Positions 1-8,437 of a stretch of DNA of 64,000 nucleotides are shown here, one piece after another. The stretch's first letter is position 1, and each line of letters opens with the position of its first letter. The position numbers and the translations under genes are program-made. The notes beneath the pieces are model-generated. The model was not told the DNA's origin. It made no database searches and saw only the letters and a program-made list of their open reading frames with translations. The stretch comes from Citrobacter sp. 18056 (GTDB lineage: Bacteria; Pseudomonadota; Gammaproteobacteria; Enterobacterales; Enterobacteriaceae). The stretch covers positions 1 to 64,000 of the forward strand of contig CACSJR010000008.1 of NCBI GenBank assembly GCA_902706235.1. Reading direction: 5' to 3'.

Positions 1-2
1 GG

Positions 3-271
3 ATAATTGTCAATGAAATGTTAGTTTTATTCTCGGGTTTGATACGCGTGTTCTTGTACAAGGCAAAAAGTGGTGCTAGTGTGCATTCGTATGCGCTATT
101 AGTTGATACCGGATGACAGTAATCCTGCATATACAGCACTTGCTGCGGGTTTACAGCAGGCTCTCTTCTACAGTGCGGTATGTGCAGGGCCGGAAAAGCG
201 CTGTTACAGGAATTAGATGTCAGACAAACAGCATCAATACGTTTGATTGTCGATCATTTCACAGACTGAGG
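3..271 (+). pseudogene. Decayed coding remnant, possibly LacI-family
   Basis: Three overlapping reading frames carry protein-like sequence without an intact gene. One frame, open from 3 to 116, ends near SVHSYALLV. A shifted frame (103-213) reads LIPDDSNPAYTALAAGLQQA, which resembles the start of the effector-binding domain of LacI-type repressors (pattern IPDxSNPxYxxLxxGxxxA). A third frame reads KALLQELDVRQTASIRLIVD and stops at 269-271. I infer a frameshifted gene relic; the LacI resemblance rests on one motif. The segment also acts as the upstream region of the next gene. Confidence 0.3.
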
Positions 272-279
272 TTCAGATT

Positions 280-1326
280 ATGCTATTAGACGAGTATCTT
301 TCACCTACTGCTTATGCTCCGTATCGAGACCCCCGGGATTATATTCTCAGCTGGACGGATGAAATCTGGATCGAGCGCGGTATTGGGCGAATTAGGGAAC
401 ACTATGCTGATGACATCAAGGTTCACTCTGCCTATGGTGAGACTTACGACATTGAGCATGTGATCCAGAATAGCGTCATGAAGATGAGCGCATTCCCAAA
501 TGGCGGTGGTGGTACAGGAGAAGATGTCGTATGGGAGCAACGTGGGGAAAATAGCTTTATATCCTCACATCGGGTTTTAAAGACGGGCACGCATAGCGGC
601 TACTGGACATATGGTCCGCCAACGGGTCGTGACTGGGTTTCTCGTACGGTCGCCCACTGCCTGGTACGTGATGGAAAAATTGTGGAGGAGTGGCTCGTAC
701 GGGATGAATATGCTGTACTTCAGTCACTTGGTCTGGATCCCGAAGTCGTTGCAACCGAACTGGCCGCAGCGTCACCAGTAACCGGAAAATTACTTGATTT
801 AGGCTCTGGTGGAGCATTTGTGGGTAAGATTAGCAATCCTGCGATAGAAGGTGTGTCTGGCAAGCGACCAAATCGCTATATGAAAGAATGTGAATTAATC
901 GAAAACATGTTTGAAGAGGTTTGGAACCAGAGGCTATTTAATCGCACTTCCATGTATTGTGATCCAAAAATTGTTTCTCACACCGTCAGAATGCACAGAG
1001 AACAGACAATTGAGTGTTACCAACGTGAAATTATAAATATGCTTGCTGCTTTTCCTGACGGGAAGATTGAAGTTCGGGATATTGTCGTCAATGAGTCACC
1101 CGACCTCGGAATGCGAATTGCTGTTATCTGGGTTATGAAGGCGACTTATTGTGGTGTACCTCTTTATGGTCCACCAACATATAGCCCGGTAACAATTCTC
1201 GGAACCTCACATTATGAGATGCGAGATGGAAAAATCCTGCGTGAGTGGCGAATCTATGATGAGATAGCGGTCATGGCGCAAATCATCCGGGCTCGTAACA
1301 GCAGTCAGACCATTAATGATGCTTAA
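280..1326 (+). CDS. Tandem NTF2/SnoaL-like domain protein, copy 1
   Basis: The protein is 348 aa. The ATG at 280 is preferred because a TGAGG ribosome-binding site lies 8 nt upstream and the length then matches the downstream paralogue; a TTG at 247 is in frame but less likely. Two homologous halves are visible. Each ends in a matching motif (EEWLVRDEYAVL near residue 140, REWRIYDEIAVM near 325) preceded by a conserved glycine/proline patch (YWTYGPPTG; LYGPPTY). This resembles the cone-shaped NTF2/SnoaL fold of small-molecule isomerases, cyclases and hydratases. No signal peptide or membrane segment is seen. The substrate is unknown. It is probably controlled by the convergent LacI regulator. 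Confidence 0.75.
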   Translation: MLLDEYLSPTAYAPYRDPRDYILSWTDEIWIERGIGRIREHYADDIKVHSAYGETYDIEHVIQNSVMKMSAFPNGGGGTGEDVVWEQRGENSFISSHRVLKTGTHSGYWTYGPPTGRDWVSRTVAHCLVRDGKIVEEWLVRDEYAVLQSLGLDPEVVATELAAASPVTGKLLDLGSGGAFVGKISNPAIEGVSGKRPNRYMKECELIENMFEEVWNQRLFNRTSMYCDPKIVSHTVRMHREQTIECYQREIINMLAAFPDGKIEVRDIVVNESPDLGMRIAVIWVMKATYCGVPLYGPPTYSPVTILGTSHYEMRDGKILREWRIYDEIAVMAQIIRARNSSQTINDA

Positions 1327-1352
1327 TGATAAATTTATAGCGCCCTCAGCGT

Positions 1353-1370
1353 TCAAATAATATCATTTGA
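1353..1370. promoter_or_regulatory. Inverted repeat overlapping a -35-like box upstream of copy 2
   Basis: TCAAAT and ATTTGA form perfect 6-bp arms around 6 nt. The right arm overlaps a TTGACA hexamer at 1367-1372. It lies in the 177-bp gap between the two NTF2-like genes, about 135 nt before the second start. It could be an operator for the nearby LacI-family protein or simply part of the end of the first transcript. No good -10 box at standard spacing was found. Confidence 0.25.
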
Positions 1371-1503
1371 CATGAGTCAGAATCTGCGCCCACATGTTAT
1401 TAATGAATGAGCCATGATCTATCTTAAATTATTTGGCGTTAAGTTTTGATGAGGGCAAGCGTATTATCTGAAATACCTCATACTAATTAATATCGAGAGA
1501 GCC

Positions 1504-2544
1504 ATGACTATTGATAAAGAAATAGCAAGAGTCAACCCAGCGTCTTATGCTCCCTATCGTAACCCACGAGAATACATTACCAGCTGGACTGATAAAATAT
1601 GGATTTCTCGTGGTCTCGGTCACATCCATGATCACTATTCACCAAATGTAAAAGTTCATACAGCTTATGGTGAAACATATGGAATGGATAATGTCATTAG
1701 CAACTCGTTGCAGAAGATGGTGGCGTTTCCTAATCGCGGTGGCGGTCATGATGATGTCATTTGGGAAAAGCGCGGAGAACATGGATTTATTTCTTCACAC
1801 AGAGTACTAAATAATGCAACGCACAGTGGATACTGGACATACGGCCCACCAACAGGAAAAGATTGGGTAAACCGTAGCGTCGCTCATTGTTTAGTAAAAG
1901 ATAACCTAGTCGTAGAGGAGTGGGTTATTCGGGATGAATTTGCAGTTCTTGAGAATCTTGGTTTAGATCCATATAAAATTGCCTCTGATTTAGCGAAAAA
2001 ATCACCGGTATTAGGAACGCCAATAAATGCAGATAACGCGTCCTTTACCTCGATCGGCAGGATTAATAATGTCCTGACGGAGGGAATATCAGGCCCTCGA
2101 CCAGATATTGGTCGGGCAGAGTGTAAGAGTGTGCTGGCACTATTCGACCGCGTGTGGAATAAAAAATTTTTTGACGAGGTGACCGAATATTGCGCAGATA
2201 ATATTGTTTGCCAGACCGTCCGAATGCGTCGAGTTATGGGTGTAAATGCTTATCAGATGGAAACGATGGAATTGCTATCATTTATTCCTGATGGAAAACT
2301 GGAGGTAAAAGATATATGTATTCATGATTCAGAGGATTTAGGATTGCGAGTAGCCACTATTTGGTTGTTGAAAGGGACATATTCTGGCTCTCCTGTCTAT
2401 GGGCCAACCAATAATGTTCCCATAAATGTTTTTGGAGCCAGTCATTTTGAGTTTCGAAATGGAAAGATAATTCGCGAATGGCGAATCTTCGATGAAGTTG
2501 CTATTATCGCTCAGATTATTCGTAATGACACAGTGGGTAATTAA
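1504..2544 (+). CDS. Tandem NTF2/SnoaL-like domain protein, copy 2
   Basis: The protein is 346 aa and starts at ATG 1504 after a GAGAG ribosome-binding site. It is a clear full-length paralogue of the preceding gene: the same HSGYWTYGPPTG patch, VVEEWVIRDEFAVLENLGLD at the end of half one and IREWRIFDEVAIIAQIIRN at the end of half two. The strong, even similarity suggests a duplication followed by divergence, perhaps giving a heteromeric enzyme or two substrate specificities. Codon use is visibly AT-richer than in the core genes to the right, in keeping with horizontal transfer. A hairpin shared with the convergent regulator follows it. Function unknown. Confidence 0.75.
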   Translation: MTIDKEIARVNPASYAPYRNPREYITSWTDKIWISRGLGHIHDHYSPNVKVHTAYGETYGMDNVISNSLQKMVAFPNRGGGHDDVIWEKRGEHGFISSHRVLNNATHSGYWTYGPPTGKDWVNRSVAHCLVKDNLVVEEWVIRDEFAVLENLGLDPYKIASDLAKKSPVLGTPINADNASFTSIGRINNVLTEGISGPRPDIGRAECKSVLALFDRVWNKKFFDEVTEYCADNIVCQTVRMRRVMGVNAYQMETMELLSFIPDGKLEVKDICIHDSEDLGLRVATIWLLKGTYSGSPVYGPTNNVPINVFGASHFEFRNGKIIREWRIFDEVAIIAQIIRNDTVGN

Positions 2545-2660
2545 TTATTAGCTCACAGCTTCCACAGTAATTAAGCTGATAACAGCCAGTTACTTTTATT
2601 GATAAGACAAGCAATTAAGTTCAATAACAGCTGATATTAAGAACAATGTTCACACATAGA

Positions 2661-2695
2661 AATAATGGGAACCTTTTGTTAAGGTGCCCATTATT
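2661..2695. terminator. Bidirectional hairpin between convergent genes
   Basis: AATAATGGG-A-ACCTT pairs with AAGGT-G-CCCATTATT around a TTGTT loop, a stem of about 15 bp. It sits between the 3' end of the second NTF2-like gene and the stop of the LacI-family gene and overlaps the start of the latter's stop region. AT-rich stem bases can serve as the U-tract in both directions. Confidence 0.6.
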
Positions 2696-2696
2696 C

Positions 2697-3728
2697 CTAT
2701 GCTGAAGTTCGCTCGATTAGTATGCCACGAAAAAGGACGGTTTCTTCCGGTAATTCTGGTTGCGCAATTCGCCTTAAAATCAAATCAACCGCCCGTGTCG
2801 CCATCGGGACTATTTGTTGATGTATCGTCGTCAGATTATAGACCGGTCGACCAGCATCTGAAACATTATCGAATCCTGCGACTGATACATCCTTGGGAAT
2901 TGTTATGCCACAATCATAGCGGCAAGCATCCATCACACCAAGTGCGAGTTGGTCGTTGACACAAAATATTGCATCAGGCAAAGCGGATTTAGCGAAAAAT
3001 GACAAAAATTGCTTTCGGCCGCTCTCGTAAGAATAGTCGGCGTGGATACAGGTGATTTCTATACCACCAAGTTTGTTGATGGCTTCAAGAAACCCTTTCA
3101 ATCGGGTATAGCCCACTGAATCTTCTGGCGCATCAGATGGCCCTCCGACACATAAAATTCGACGATGGCCTGACGCATGGAGTTTTGATGCCATCAATGC
3201 TGCCCCTTCGGCCTGGTCGGTTAAAATACAGTCTATTCCTTTTGAGCGAATATTCCGATTAAAGAAGACAATGGGTACTCTACGTTTACCAAACAACTGA
3301 ATTTGCTCTTCGGTCATGAAGACACATGAAATAAGGCCGTCAAGAGGATAGGCAAGGGCTTCTGGTAGCGTAGCTTCTATAGAACTATCGTTCTCAACAA
3401 TCATAAGTAACATGCTAATACCGGAATGTTTCAGAGCGCTGGAAATCGCATTTACCAGTTCGGGGTTGTTGCATAACGTAAACTCGGAGCAAAATACTCC
3501 GACCATATGTGAACGTTGTGTAATTAAAGAACGCGCGAGACTGTTCGGGGTATAGCCCAGATCGGCTGCAATCTTGAGTACTCGAGAGCGAGTGGATTCC
3601 GAAATATTGCTATCTTGCTTAAAGCATCTGGAAACAGTCGATTGCGCTACGCCTGCCGCTCGTGCCACATCGTAGGAGGATGCTCTTAAGTATCGCTTGT
3701 CTTCATCTGGTTGATTTTTTATTGCCAT
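2697..3728 (-). CDS. LacI/GalR-family transcriptional regulator
   Basis: The protein is 343 aa from the ATG at 3728; an in-frame TTG at 3782 would add 18 residues not typical of the family. An N-terminal helix-turn-helix (SSYDVARAAGVAQSTVSRCF, about residues 16-35) is followed by the hinge helix region (LGYTPNSLARSL). A periplasmic-binding-protein-like effector domain follows, with typical family motifs (DAIFCVNDQLALGVMDA; DVSVAGFDN) and a C-terminal TTIHQ segment. It should bind a small sugar-like or nucleoside-like ligand and control neighbouring genes. It converges on the NTF2-like pair, its most likely target. The ligand cannot be told from the sequence. Confidence 0.9.
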   Translation of the reverse strand: MAIKNQPDEDKRYLRASSYDVARAAGVAQSTVSRCFKQDSNISESTRSRVLKIAADLGYTPNSLARSLITQRSHMVGVFCSEFTLCNNPELVNAISSALKHSGISMLLMIVENDSSIEATLPEALAYPLDGLISCVFMTEEQIQLFGKRRVPIVFFNRNIRSKGIDCILTDQAEGAALMASKLHASGHRRILCVGGPSDAPEDSVGYTRLKGFLEAINKLGGIEITCIHADYSYESGRKQFLSFFAKSALPDAIFCVNDQLALGVMDACRYDCGITIPKDVSVAGFDNVSDAGRPVYNLTTIHQQIVPMATRAVDLILRRIAQPELPEETVLFRGILIERTSA

Positions 3729-3884
3729 TTTGTACAGCCATTTCCTTTTGAACCCCTCACCGGGGTCAATGCCAGTCTTCAACGTCGGTGCATCATTATA
3801 ATTTATTGATATCTGAGATAGTAAACTCTGGTGCTTATTTTCTCAACACTGTCGCTGCATAAGAATGCAGTGGTGGGATGTTGC

Positions 3885-4151
3885 TTAACCCGCAGCCATA
3901 TTCGGGAGTAACAGTACAGAGTCCTTGCCATCCAAGTGAGTTGGGCTTTCCGGAAAGCCCATCGGTTTTCTTATAAACAGGTCGAAAACGAGGACAAGAA
4001 ACGCCTGGCGCTTGTTGTATATATCAGGCAAGACATCTCTCTTTTTAGTGAGATACTGCCAAGGACGCTGAACTGATTTTGGGCCAAGGTCGCGAATATA
4101 TTCGATTACGTTGAAGTGCTCTATAACTGACCAACCGCCACAGCCACTTAG
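3885..4151 (-). pseudogene. 5'-truncated coding remnant of unknown family
   Basis: The roughly 520-bp gap between the regulator and the integrase is not empty. On the minus strand 89 codons stay open from just after a TGA (4152-4154) to a TAA at 3885. The sequence is protein-like (WSVIEHFNVIEYIRDLGPKS, then FLVLVFDLFIRKPMGFPE). No plausible start codon occurs near the 5' end, so it is probably the 3' part of a broken gene. A 55-codon ATG-started frame (MTIYISCPHDEA, starting about 4213) overlaps its 5' end in another phase and may be the other half of a frameshifted gene. Family not recognised. Confidence 0.35.
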
Positions 4152-4250
4152 TCAACATCAGTCCGGAAGTTGTCGAACAGGCCTCGTCGTGAGGACAGGA
4201 AATGTATATTGTCATGGGATACGCTCAGTTAAACCATTTAAAATTCAACA

Positions 4251-5528
4251 TTATAAACACCCCAAATAATCTGCCCATTTCTGGAGCCAATACTTACACT
4301 CGCGATCATACTTATACAGATTGTATATTCCTTCGACACCTCCACGAGTATGTCCCAGGATGGCCTCGGCTACTTCATTAGGACATTGCAAACGTGATAA
4401 TCCAGTACGAACGGTCCTCCTCAAATCATGTGGAGTCCAGCTCGGGATATCTAGCATCTGCCCTGCCTCGCGCATACGCCAGGCATTTTCAGTCAGGTAC
4501 TTTTGCTGTATTGGTAACTTCGTTCGAGATGAGGGAAAGAGATAAACATCTGAATTAAGACGCAGAATTTTTAGGAAATCGATAGCCTGGGTAGACAACT
4601 GAACATAGCGTTCAACGCCTGTTTTAGTTTCACGTAGATGTATTGTTCCCTTATCGAGGTCAACATCCTTCCATGCCATATTGCAGACTTCACCGGTTCG
4701 ACACCCCGTCCAGAGGGTAATACGCAGAACGTTTTTTATCGTTAGTGAGTATGCTGAACCTGGTAGCCATTTGAGGAATTTTGCCAACTCCGCATCGCTA
4801 AGAAAGCGAGTGCCACGACCATTAGTAAGCTTAATTCGAGTCTGGCGTAAACTGGATTTGGCTAACAGGGCTGGATTAGCGAAGGCAGCATCAAAGCGCC
4901 CTAAACCAATTGCAAACTCATAAGCAAGTGATAACTCCCTCAGCACATTGCCAGCCTGTACTGTTGCGCCTCGGGCTACAATACCATTAATCAAATCTAT
5001 GACATCTTTACGGGTAATCTCTGCGGCATTCTTTGTTCCTAAACTCTTTACTGCATCACCATAAAGGGTACGCCTTACCTCAGCCTGCCCTTTCTGCTTT
5101 CTGGCACCAGAGATAATCTTCCCCTCTTTCGTTTTACGATCTTCAATGCGCTCGGTTAGATACAGCTCAACCAACCCTTGAACAGTCAATTCGGGGATCT
5201 TCTTTTCTTCAGCATCTTTGGCTTGCTGCTGCTTTTCTTGTTTGAGCTCAGTTGCCGGACACCTGCCTCCCTGGCGAATAAGTTTTAGTTCGTTGAGTTT
5301 CAGACGGGCTGCAGCAAGTGATGTCTGTGGAAAATTACCGATTTTAACCTGAGTAAGTTTGCCCGTAAGAGGACTGGTGTAACGATAGAAAAAAGTCTTC
5401 ATTCCAGTTGCCCCACAAGACACTCGTAAACCACGGTTTTCACCAACATCGGCTTTATCTTTGTCACCAGGTTTCATCGTTTCTATCGTTTTAAACGCCA
5501 GAGGCTTCCCCTCTTGTTTTCCTGCCAT
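4251..5528 (-). CDS. P4-type tyrosine site-specific integrase
   Basis: The protein is 425 aa. It has the DUF4102-like N-terminal domain of the P4 integrase family (KIGNFPQTSLAAARLKLNEL), a core-binding region, and a C-terminal catalytic domain with the Arg of TGCRTGEV, HDLRRTVRTGL, the His of LGHTRGGVEGIY and the nucleophile Tyr in the IYNLYKYDRE region. All catalytic positions look intact, so the enzyme may be active. The start has a GGAG site 5 nt upstream. It is transcribed away from mutS with its 5' end 217 bp from it, the usual position of an element integrase beside its attachment site. Related enzymes use tRNA genes or, more rarely, the 5' ends of protein genes. Confidence 0.93.
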   Translation of the reverse strand: MAGKQEGKPLAFKTIETMKPGDKDKADVGENRGLRVSCGATGMKTFFYRYTSPLTGKLTQVKIGNFPQTSLAAARLKLNELKLIRQGGRCPATELKQEKQQQAKDAEEKKIPELTVQGLVELYLTERIEDRKTKEGKIISGARKQKGQAEVRRTLYGDAVKSLGTKNAAEITRKDVIDLINGIVARGATVQAGNVLRELSLAYEFAIGLGRFDAAFANPALLAKSSLRQTRIKLTNGRGTRFLSDAELAKFLKWLPGSAYSLTIKNVLRITLWTGCRTGEVCNMAWKDVDLDKGTIHLRETKTGVERYVQLSTQAIDFLKILRLNSDVYLFPSSRTKLPIQQKYLTENAWRMREAGQMLDIPSWTPHDLRRTVRTGLSRLQCPNEVAEAILGHTRGGVEGIYNLYKYDRECKYWLQKWADYLGCL

Positions 5529-5570
5529 AAAGACTCCGTTATCATGTTCTATGTACTCATGAACTATAAA

Positions 5571-5642
5571 TGTAGGTTGTGGCTATAGCTAGCCATACTT
5601 TATCAATCTACTGCTCAGAAAGCTACACTTTGACCTACACTT
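5571..5642. promoter_or_regulatory. Repeated short motifs between integrase and mutS
   Basis: CTACACTT occurs twice as a direct repeat (5623-5630 and 5635-5642). TGTAGGT at 5571-5577 is the reverse complement of ACCTACA at 5633-5639. A near-palindrome GGCTATAGCTAGCC lies at 5581-5594. Their place between int and the proposed attachment site suits integrase arm-type sites or an operator of int. A TTGACC hexamer (5630-5635) with TTGAAT 17 nt downstream could be part of a promoter reading into mutS. Confidence 0.35.
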
Positions 5643-5745
5643 AATTGTGGGATTGAATGAAATCTAATGAGATCACGTGAAGTAAAAAGAGAACAACAAA
5701 AGACACCAACTCATTAAAAACAAACAGCATTACAATCAAAGGCAA

Positions 5746-8307
5746 ATGAAAACAATGGATGACTTAGGCAATCACACGCCAATGATGCAGCAGTACCTGA
5801 AGCTGAAAGCTCAGCATCCGGAGATCCTGCTGTTTTACCGTATGGGCGATTTTTACGAGTTGTTTTATGACGACGCCAAACGCGCTTCGCAGCTGCTTGA
5901 TATTTCTCTGACCAAACGCGGCGCTTCAGCGGGTGAGCCGATCCCGATGGCGGGCGTTCCGTACCATGCCGTCGAAAACTATCTCGCAAAGCTTGTTAAT
6001 CTGGGTGAATCTGCCGCCATCTGCGAGCAGGTTGGCGACCCGGCTACCAGCAAAGGTCCCGTAGAGCGTAAAGTTGTGCGCATCGTGACACCTGGCACCA
6101 TCAGCGATGAAGCACTGTTGCAGGAGCGTCAGGATAATCTGCTGGCCGCCATCTGGCAGGACGCGAAAGGCTACGGCTTCGCCACGTTGGATATCAGCTC
6201 CGGACGTTTTCGCCTGAGTGAACCGGCAGACCGTGAAACGATGGCCGCCGAACTGCAGCGCACCAACCCGGCTGAGCTGCTGTACGCCGAAGACTTCGCC
6301 GAAACGGCGCTGATTGAAGGCCGTCGTGGCCTTCGCCGTCGCCCGCTCTGGGAGTTCGAAATTGACACTGCTCGCCAACAGCTGAATTTGCAGTTTGGCA
6401 CCCGCGACCTGGTCGGTTTTGGCGTGGAAAATGCGCCACGTGGCCTGTGTGCTGCAGGCTGTTTGCTGCAATACGTCAAAGATACTCAGCGCACCTCCCT
6501 GCCACACATTCGCTCCATCACCATGGAACGCCAACAGGACAGCATCATTATGGATGCGGCCACCCGTCGTAATCTGGAGATTACCCAGAACCTGGCTGGG
6601 GGCATCGAAAACACATTGGCAGCGGTACTCGACCGTACCGTCACGCCGATGGGCAGCCGCATGCTGAAACGCTGGCTGCATATGCCGGTGCGCGATACGC
6701 AGGTATTAACCGAACGTCAGCAAACTTTGGGGGCACTGCAGGATCGCTGCGATGAACTGCAGCCCGTGCTGCGTCAGGTTGGCGATCTGGAACGTATTTT
6801 GGCACGTCTGGCACTGCGTACTGCACGTCCGCGCGATCTCGCGAGAATGCGCCACGCCTTCCAGCAGCTTCCTGAACTACGCGAACAGCTTGCGAACGTC
6901 GACAGCGCGCCCGTGCAAAAACTGCGCGAAACGATGGGTGAATTTACCGAACTGCGCGAACTGCTTGAACGTGCAATCATCGATGCCCCACCGGTTCTGG
7001 TACGCGATGGCGGCGTGATTGCGCCGGGTTATAACGCCGAACTGGACGAATGGCGGGCACTGGCCGATGGCGCAACCGACTATCTCGATAAGCTTGAGAT
7101 CCGCGAACGCGAACGTCTGGGCCTGGATACCCTGAAAGTCGGCTACAACGCCGTGCACGGTTACTACATCCAGATAAGCCGTGGCCAGAGTCATATGGCG
7201 CCTATCCATTATGTTCGCCGCCAGACACTGAAAAATGCTGAACGCTACATCATCCCAGAACTGAAAGAGTACGAAGACAAAGTTCTGACGTCGAAAGGCA
7301 AAGCCCTGGCGCTCGAAAAACAGATGTACGACGAGCTCTTCGACCTGCTGCTGCCGCATCTGGCGGACCTGCAACAAAGTGCCGCGGCGCTGGCTGAACT
7401 CGACGTGCTGGTGAACCTGGCCGAGCGTGCATATACCCTGAACTACACCTGCCCAACCTTCACCGATAAACCGGGTATTCGCATCACTGAAGGTCGTCAT
7501 CCGGTGGTCGAGCAGGTGCTGAATGAGCCGTTTATTGCCAACCCGCTGACATTGTCTCCGCAACGTCGAATGCTGATCATTACCGGTCCAAACATGGGCG
7601 GTAAAAGTACCTATATGCGCCAGACTGCGCTGATTGCATTGCTGGCGTATATAGGCAGCTACGTGCCAGCACAGAAGGTGGAGATTGGCCCGCTCGACCG
7701 CATATTCACTCGCGTTGGCGCAGCGGACGATCTGGCCAGTGGCCGCTCGACGTTCATGGTCGAAATGACAGAAACGGCCAATATTCTGCATAACGCCACC
7801 GAGCAAAGCCTGGTGCTAATGGATGAAATTGGACGCGGCACGTCGACTTACGACGGGCTATCGCTGGCGTGGGCGTGTGCCGAAAGCCTGGCCAATCGCA
7901 TCAAAGCAATGACGCTGTTTGCCACCCATTACTTCGAGCTCACGCAATTGCCGGAGAAAATGGAAGGCGTAGCCAACGTCCATCTCGACGCGCTGGAGCA
8001 CGGCGACACTATCGCCTTTATGCACAGCGTGCAGGACGGTGCGGCCAGCAAGAGCTATGGCCTGGCGGTTGCCGCACTGGCTGGCGTGCCGAAAGACGTG
8101 ATTAAGCGTGCGCGGCAAAAACTGCGCGAGCTGGAAAGCCTGTCTCCAGGCGCGGGGGCAACTCAGGTCGACGGCACGCAAATGTCCCTGCTTTCCGTAC
8201 CAGAGGAAACAGCCCCCGCCGTTGAAGCGCTGGAGAATCTCGACCCGGATTCACTCTCTCCGCGTCAGGCGCTGGAGTGGATTTACCGCCTGAAAAGTCT
8301 GGTGTAA
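5746..8307 (+). CDS. DNA mismatch repair protein MutS
   Basis: The protein is 853 aa, the E. coli length. MutS recognises base mismatches and recruits MutL and MutH. The mismatch-binding [11 protein letters not shown] motif (Phe of the Phe-X-Glu wedge), the core and clamp domains, the Walker [10 protein letters not shown], the [11 protein letters not shown]alker B and the C-terminal tetramerisation region are present. From codon 10 (HTPMMQQY) it is typical. The first nine residues (MKTMDDLGN) differ from the conserved enterobacterial MSxxENFDA type but keep the same length, as if replaced by the neighbouring element. An AAAGG lies only 3 nt before this ATG, and a second in-frame ATG at 5755 has better spacing. 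Transcription must now come from element DNA. Confidence 0.98.
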   Translation: MKTMDDLGNHTPMMQQYLKLKAQHPEILLFYRMGDFYELFYDDAKRASQLLDISLTKRGASAGEPIPMAGVPYHAVENYLAKLVNLGESAAICEQVGDPATSKGPVERKVVRIVTPGTISDEALLQERQDNLLAAIWQDAKGYGFATLDISSGRFRLSEPADRETMAAELQRTNPAELLYAEDFAETALIEGRRGLRRRPLWEFEIDTARQQLNLQFGTRDLVGFGVENAPRGLCAAGCLLQYVKDTQRTSLPHIRSITMERQQDSIIMDAATRRNLEITQNLAGGIENTLAAVLDRTVTPMGSRMLKRWLHMPVRDTQVLTERQQTLGALQDRCDELQPVLRQVGDLERILARLALRTARPRDLARMRHAFQQLPELREQLANVDSAPVQKLRETMGEFTELRELLERAIIDAPPVLVRDGGVIAPGYNAELDEWRALADGATDYLDKLEIRERERLGLDTLKVGYNAVHGYYIQISRGQSHMAPIHYVRRQTLKNAERYIIPELKEYEDKVLTSKGKALALEKQMYDELFDLLLPHLADLQQSAAALAELDVLVNLAERAYTLNYTCPTFTDKPGIRITEGRHPVVEQVLNEPFIANPLTLSPQRRMLIITGPNMGGKSTYMRQTALIALLAYIGSYVPAQKVEIGPLDRIFTRVGAADDLASGRSTFMVEMTETANILHNATEQSLVLMDEIGRGTSTYDGLSLAWACAESLANRIKAMTLFATHYFELTQLPEKMEGVANVHLDALEHGDTIAFMHSVQDGAASKSYGLAVAALAGVPKDVIKRARQKLRELESLSPGAGATQVDGTQMSLLSVPEETAPAVEALENLDPDSLSPRQALEWIYRLKSLV
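5773..5796. other. Proposed attachment site (attR) inside mutS
   Basis: The codons for HTPMMQQY are the first that match normal enterobacterial mutS; everything upstream is element-like. The crossover core should therefore lie within or just before this stretch. No second copy was found in the window, so the opposite junction is outside. Inferred, not demonstrated. Confidence 0.45.
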
Positions 8308-8324
8308 CCCCTCAAAGTGAACAA

Positions 8325-8361
8325 CAAAAAAGCCGAAAGCATCATGCTTTCGGCTTTTTTG
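8325..8361 (+). terminator. mutS terminator
   Basis: AGCCGAAAGC (8331-8340) pairs perfectly with GCTTTCGGCT (8346-8355) around ATCAT and is followed by a run of T. The A-run on the left makes it usable in both directions. Confidence 0.9.
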
Positions 8362-8377
8362 TTTTCTATAGACAAGA

Positions 8378-8406
8378 AAAAGGCCCGTCGTAACGACGGA
8401 CCTTTC
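8378..8406 (-). terminator. rpoS terminator
   Basis: On the minus strand AGGTCCGTCG and CGACGGGCCT arms around TTA are followed by T-rich sequence. It sits about 30 bp beyond the rpoS stop and faces the mutS terminator. Confidence 0.85.
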
Positions 8407-8437
8407 TGGATAGAAACTGATTTTCTCGCGGGCTGTG

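Larger units (their letters stand above)
1..5796. mobile_element. Right end of an integrative element inserted at the 5' end of mutS
   Basis: This stretch carries a P4-type tyrosine integrase next to the chromosome junction, an AT-richer gene pair with no core-genome counterpart that I recognise, a LacI regulator and decayed coding remnants. It ends where typical enterobacterial mutS sequence begins (about codon 10). The usual enterobacterial upstream neighbours of mutS are absent. No second copy of the junction sequence was seen to the left, so the other end lies outside the window. The element identity and its right border are inferred from gene content and from the altered start of mutS. 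Confidence 0.6.

Noticed and set aside
3946..3963. Palindrome GGGCTTTCCGGAAAGCCC
   Set aside because: It could pass for an operator or terminator, but it lies inside the open frame of the coding relic on the minus strand and has no T-run, so it was not called separately.
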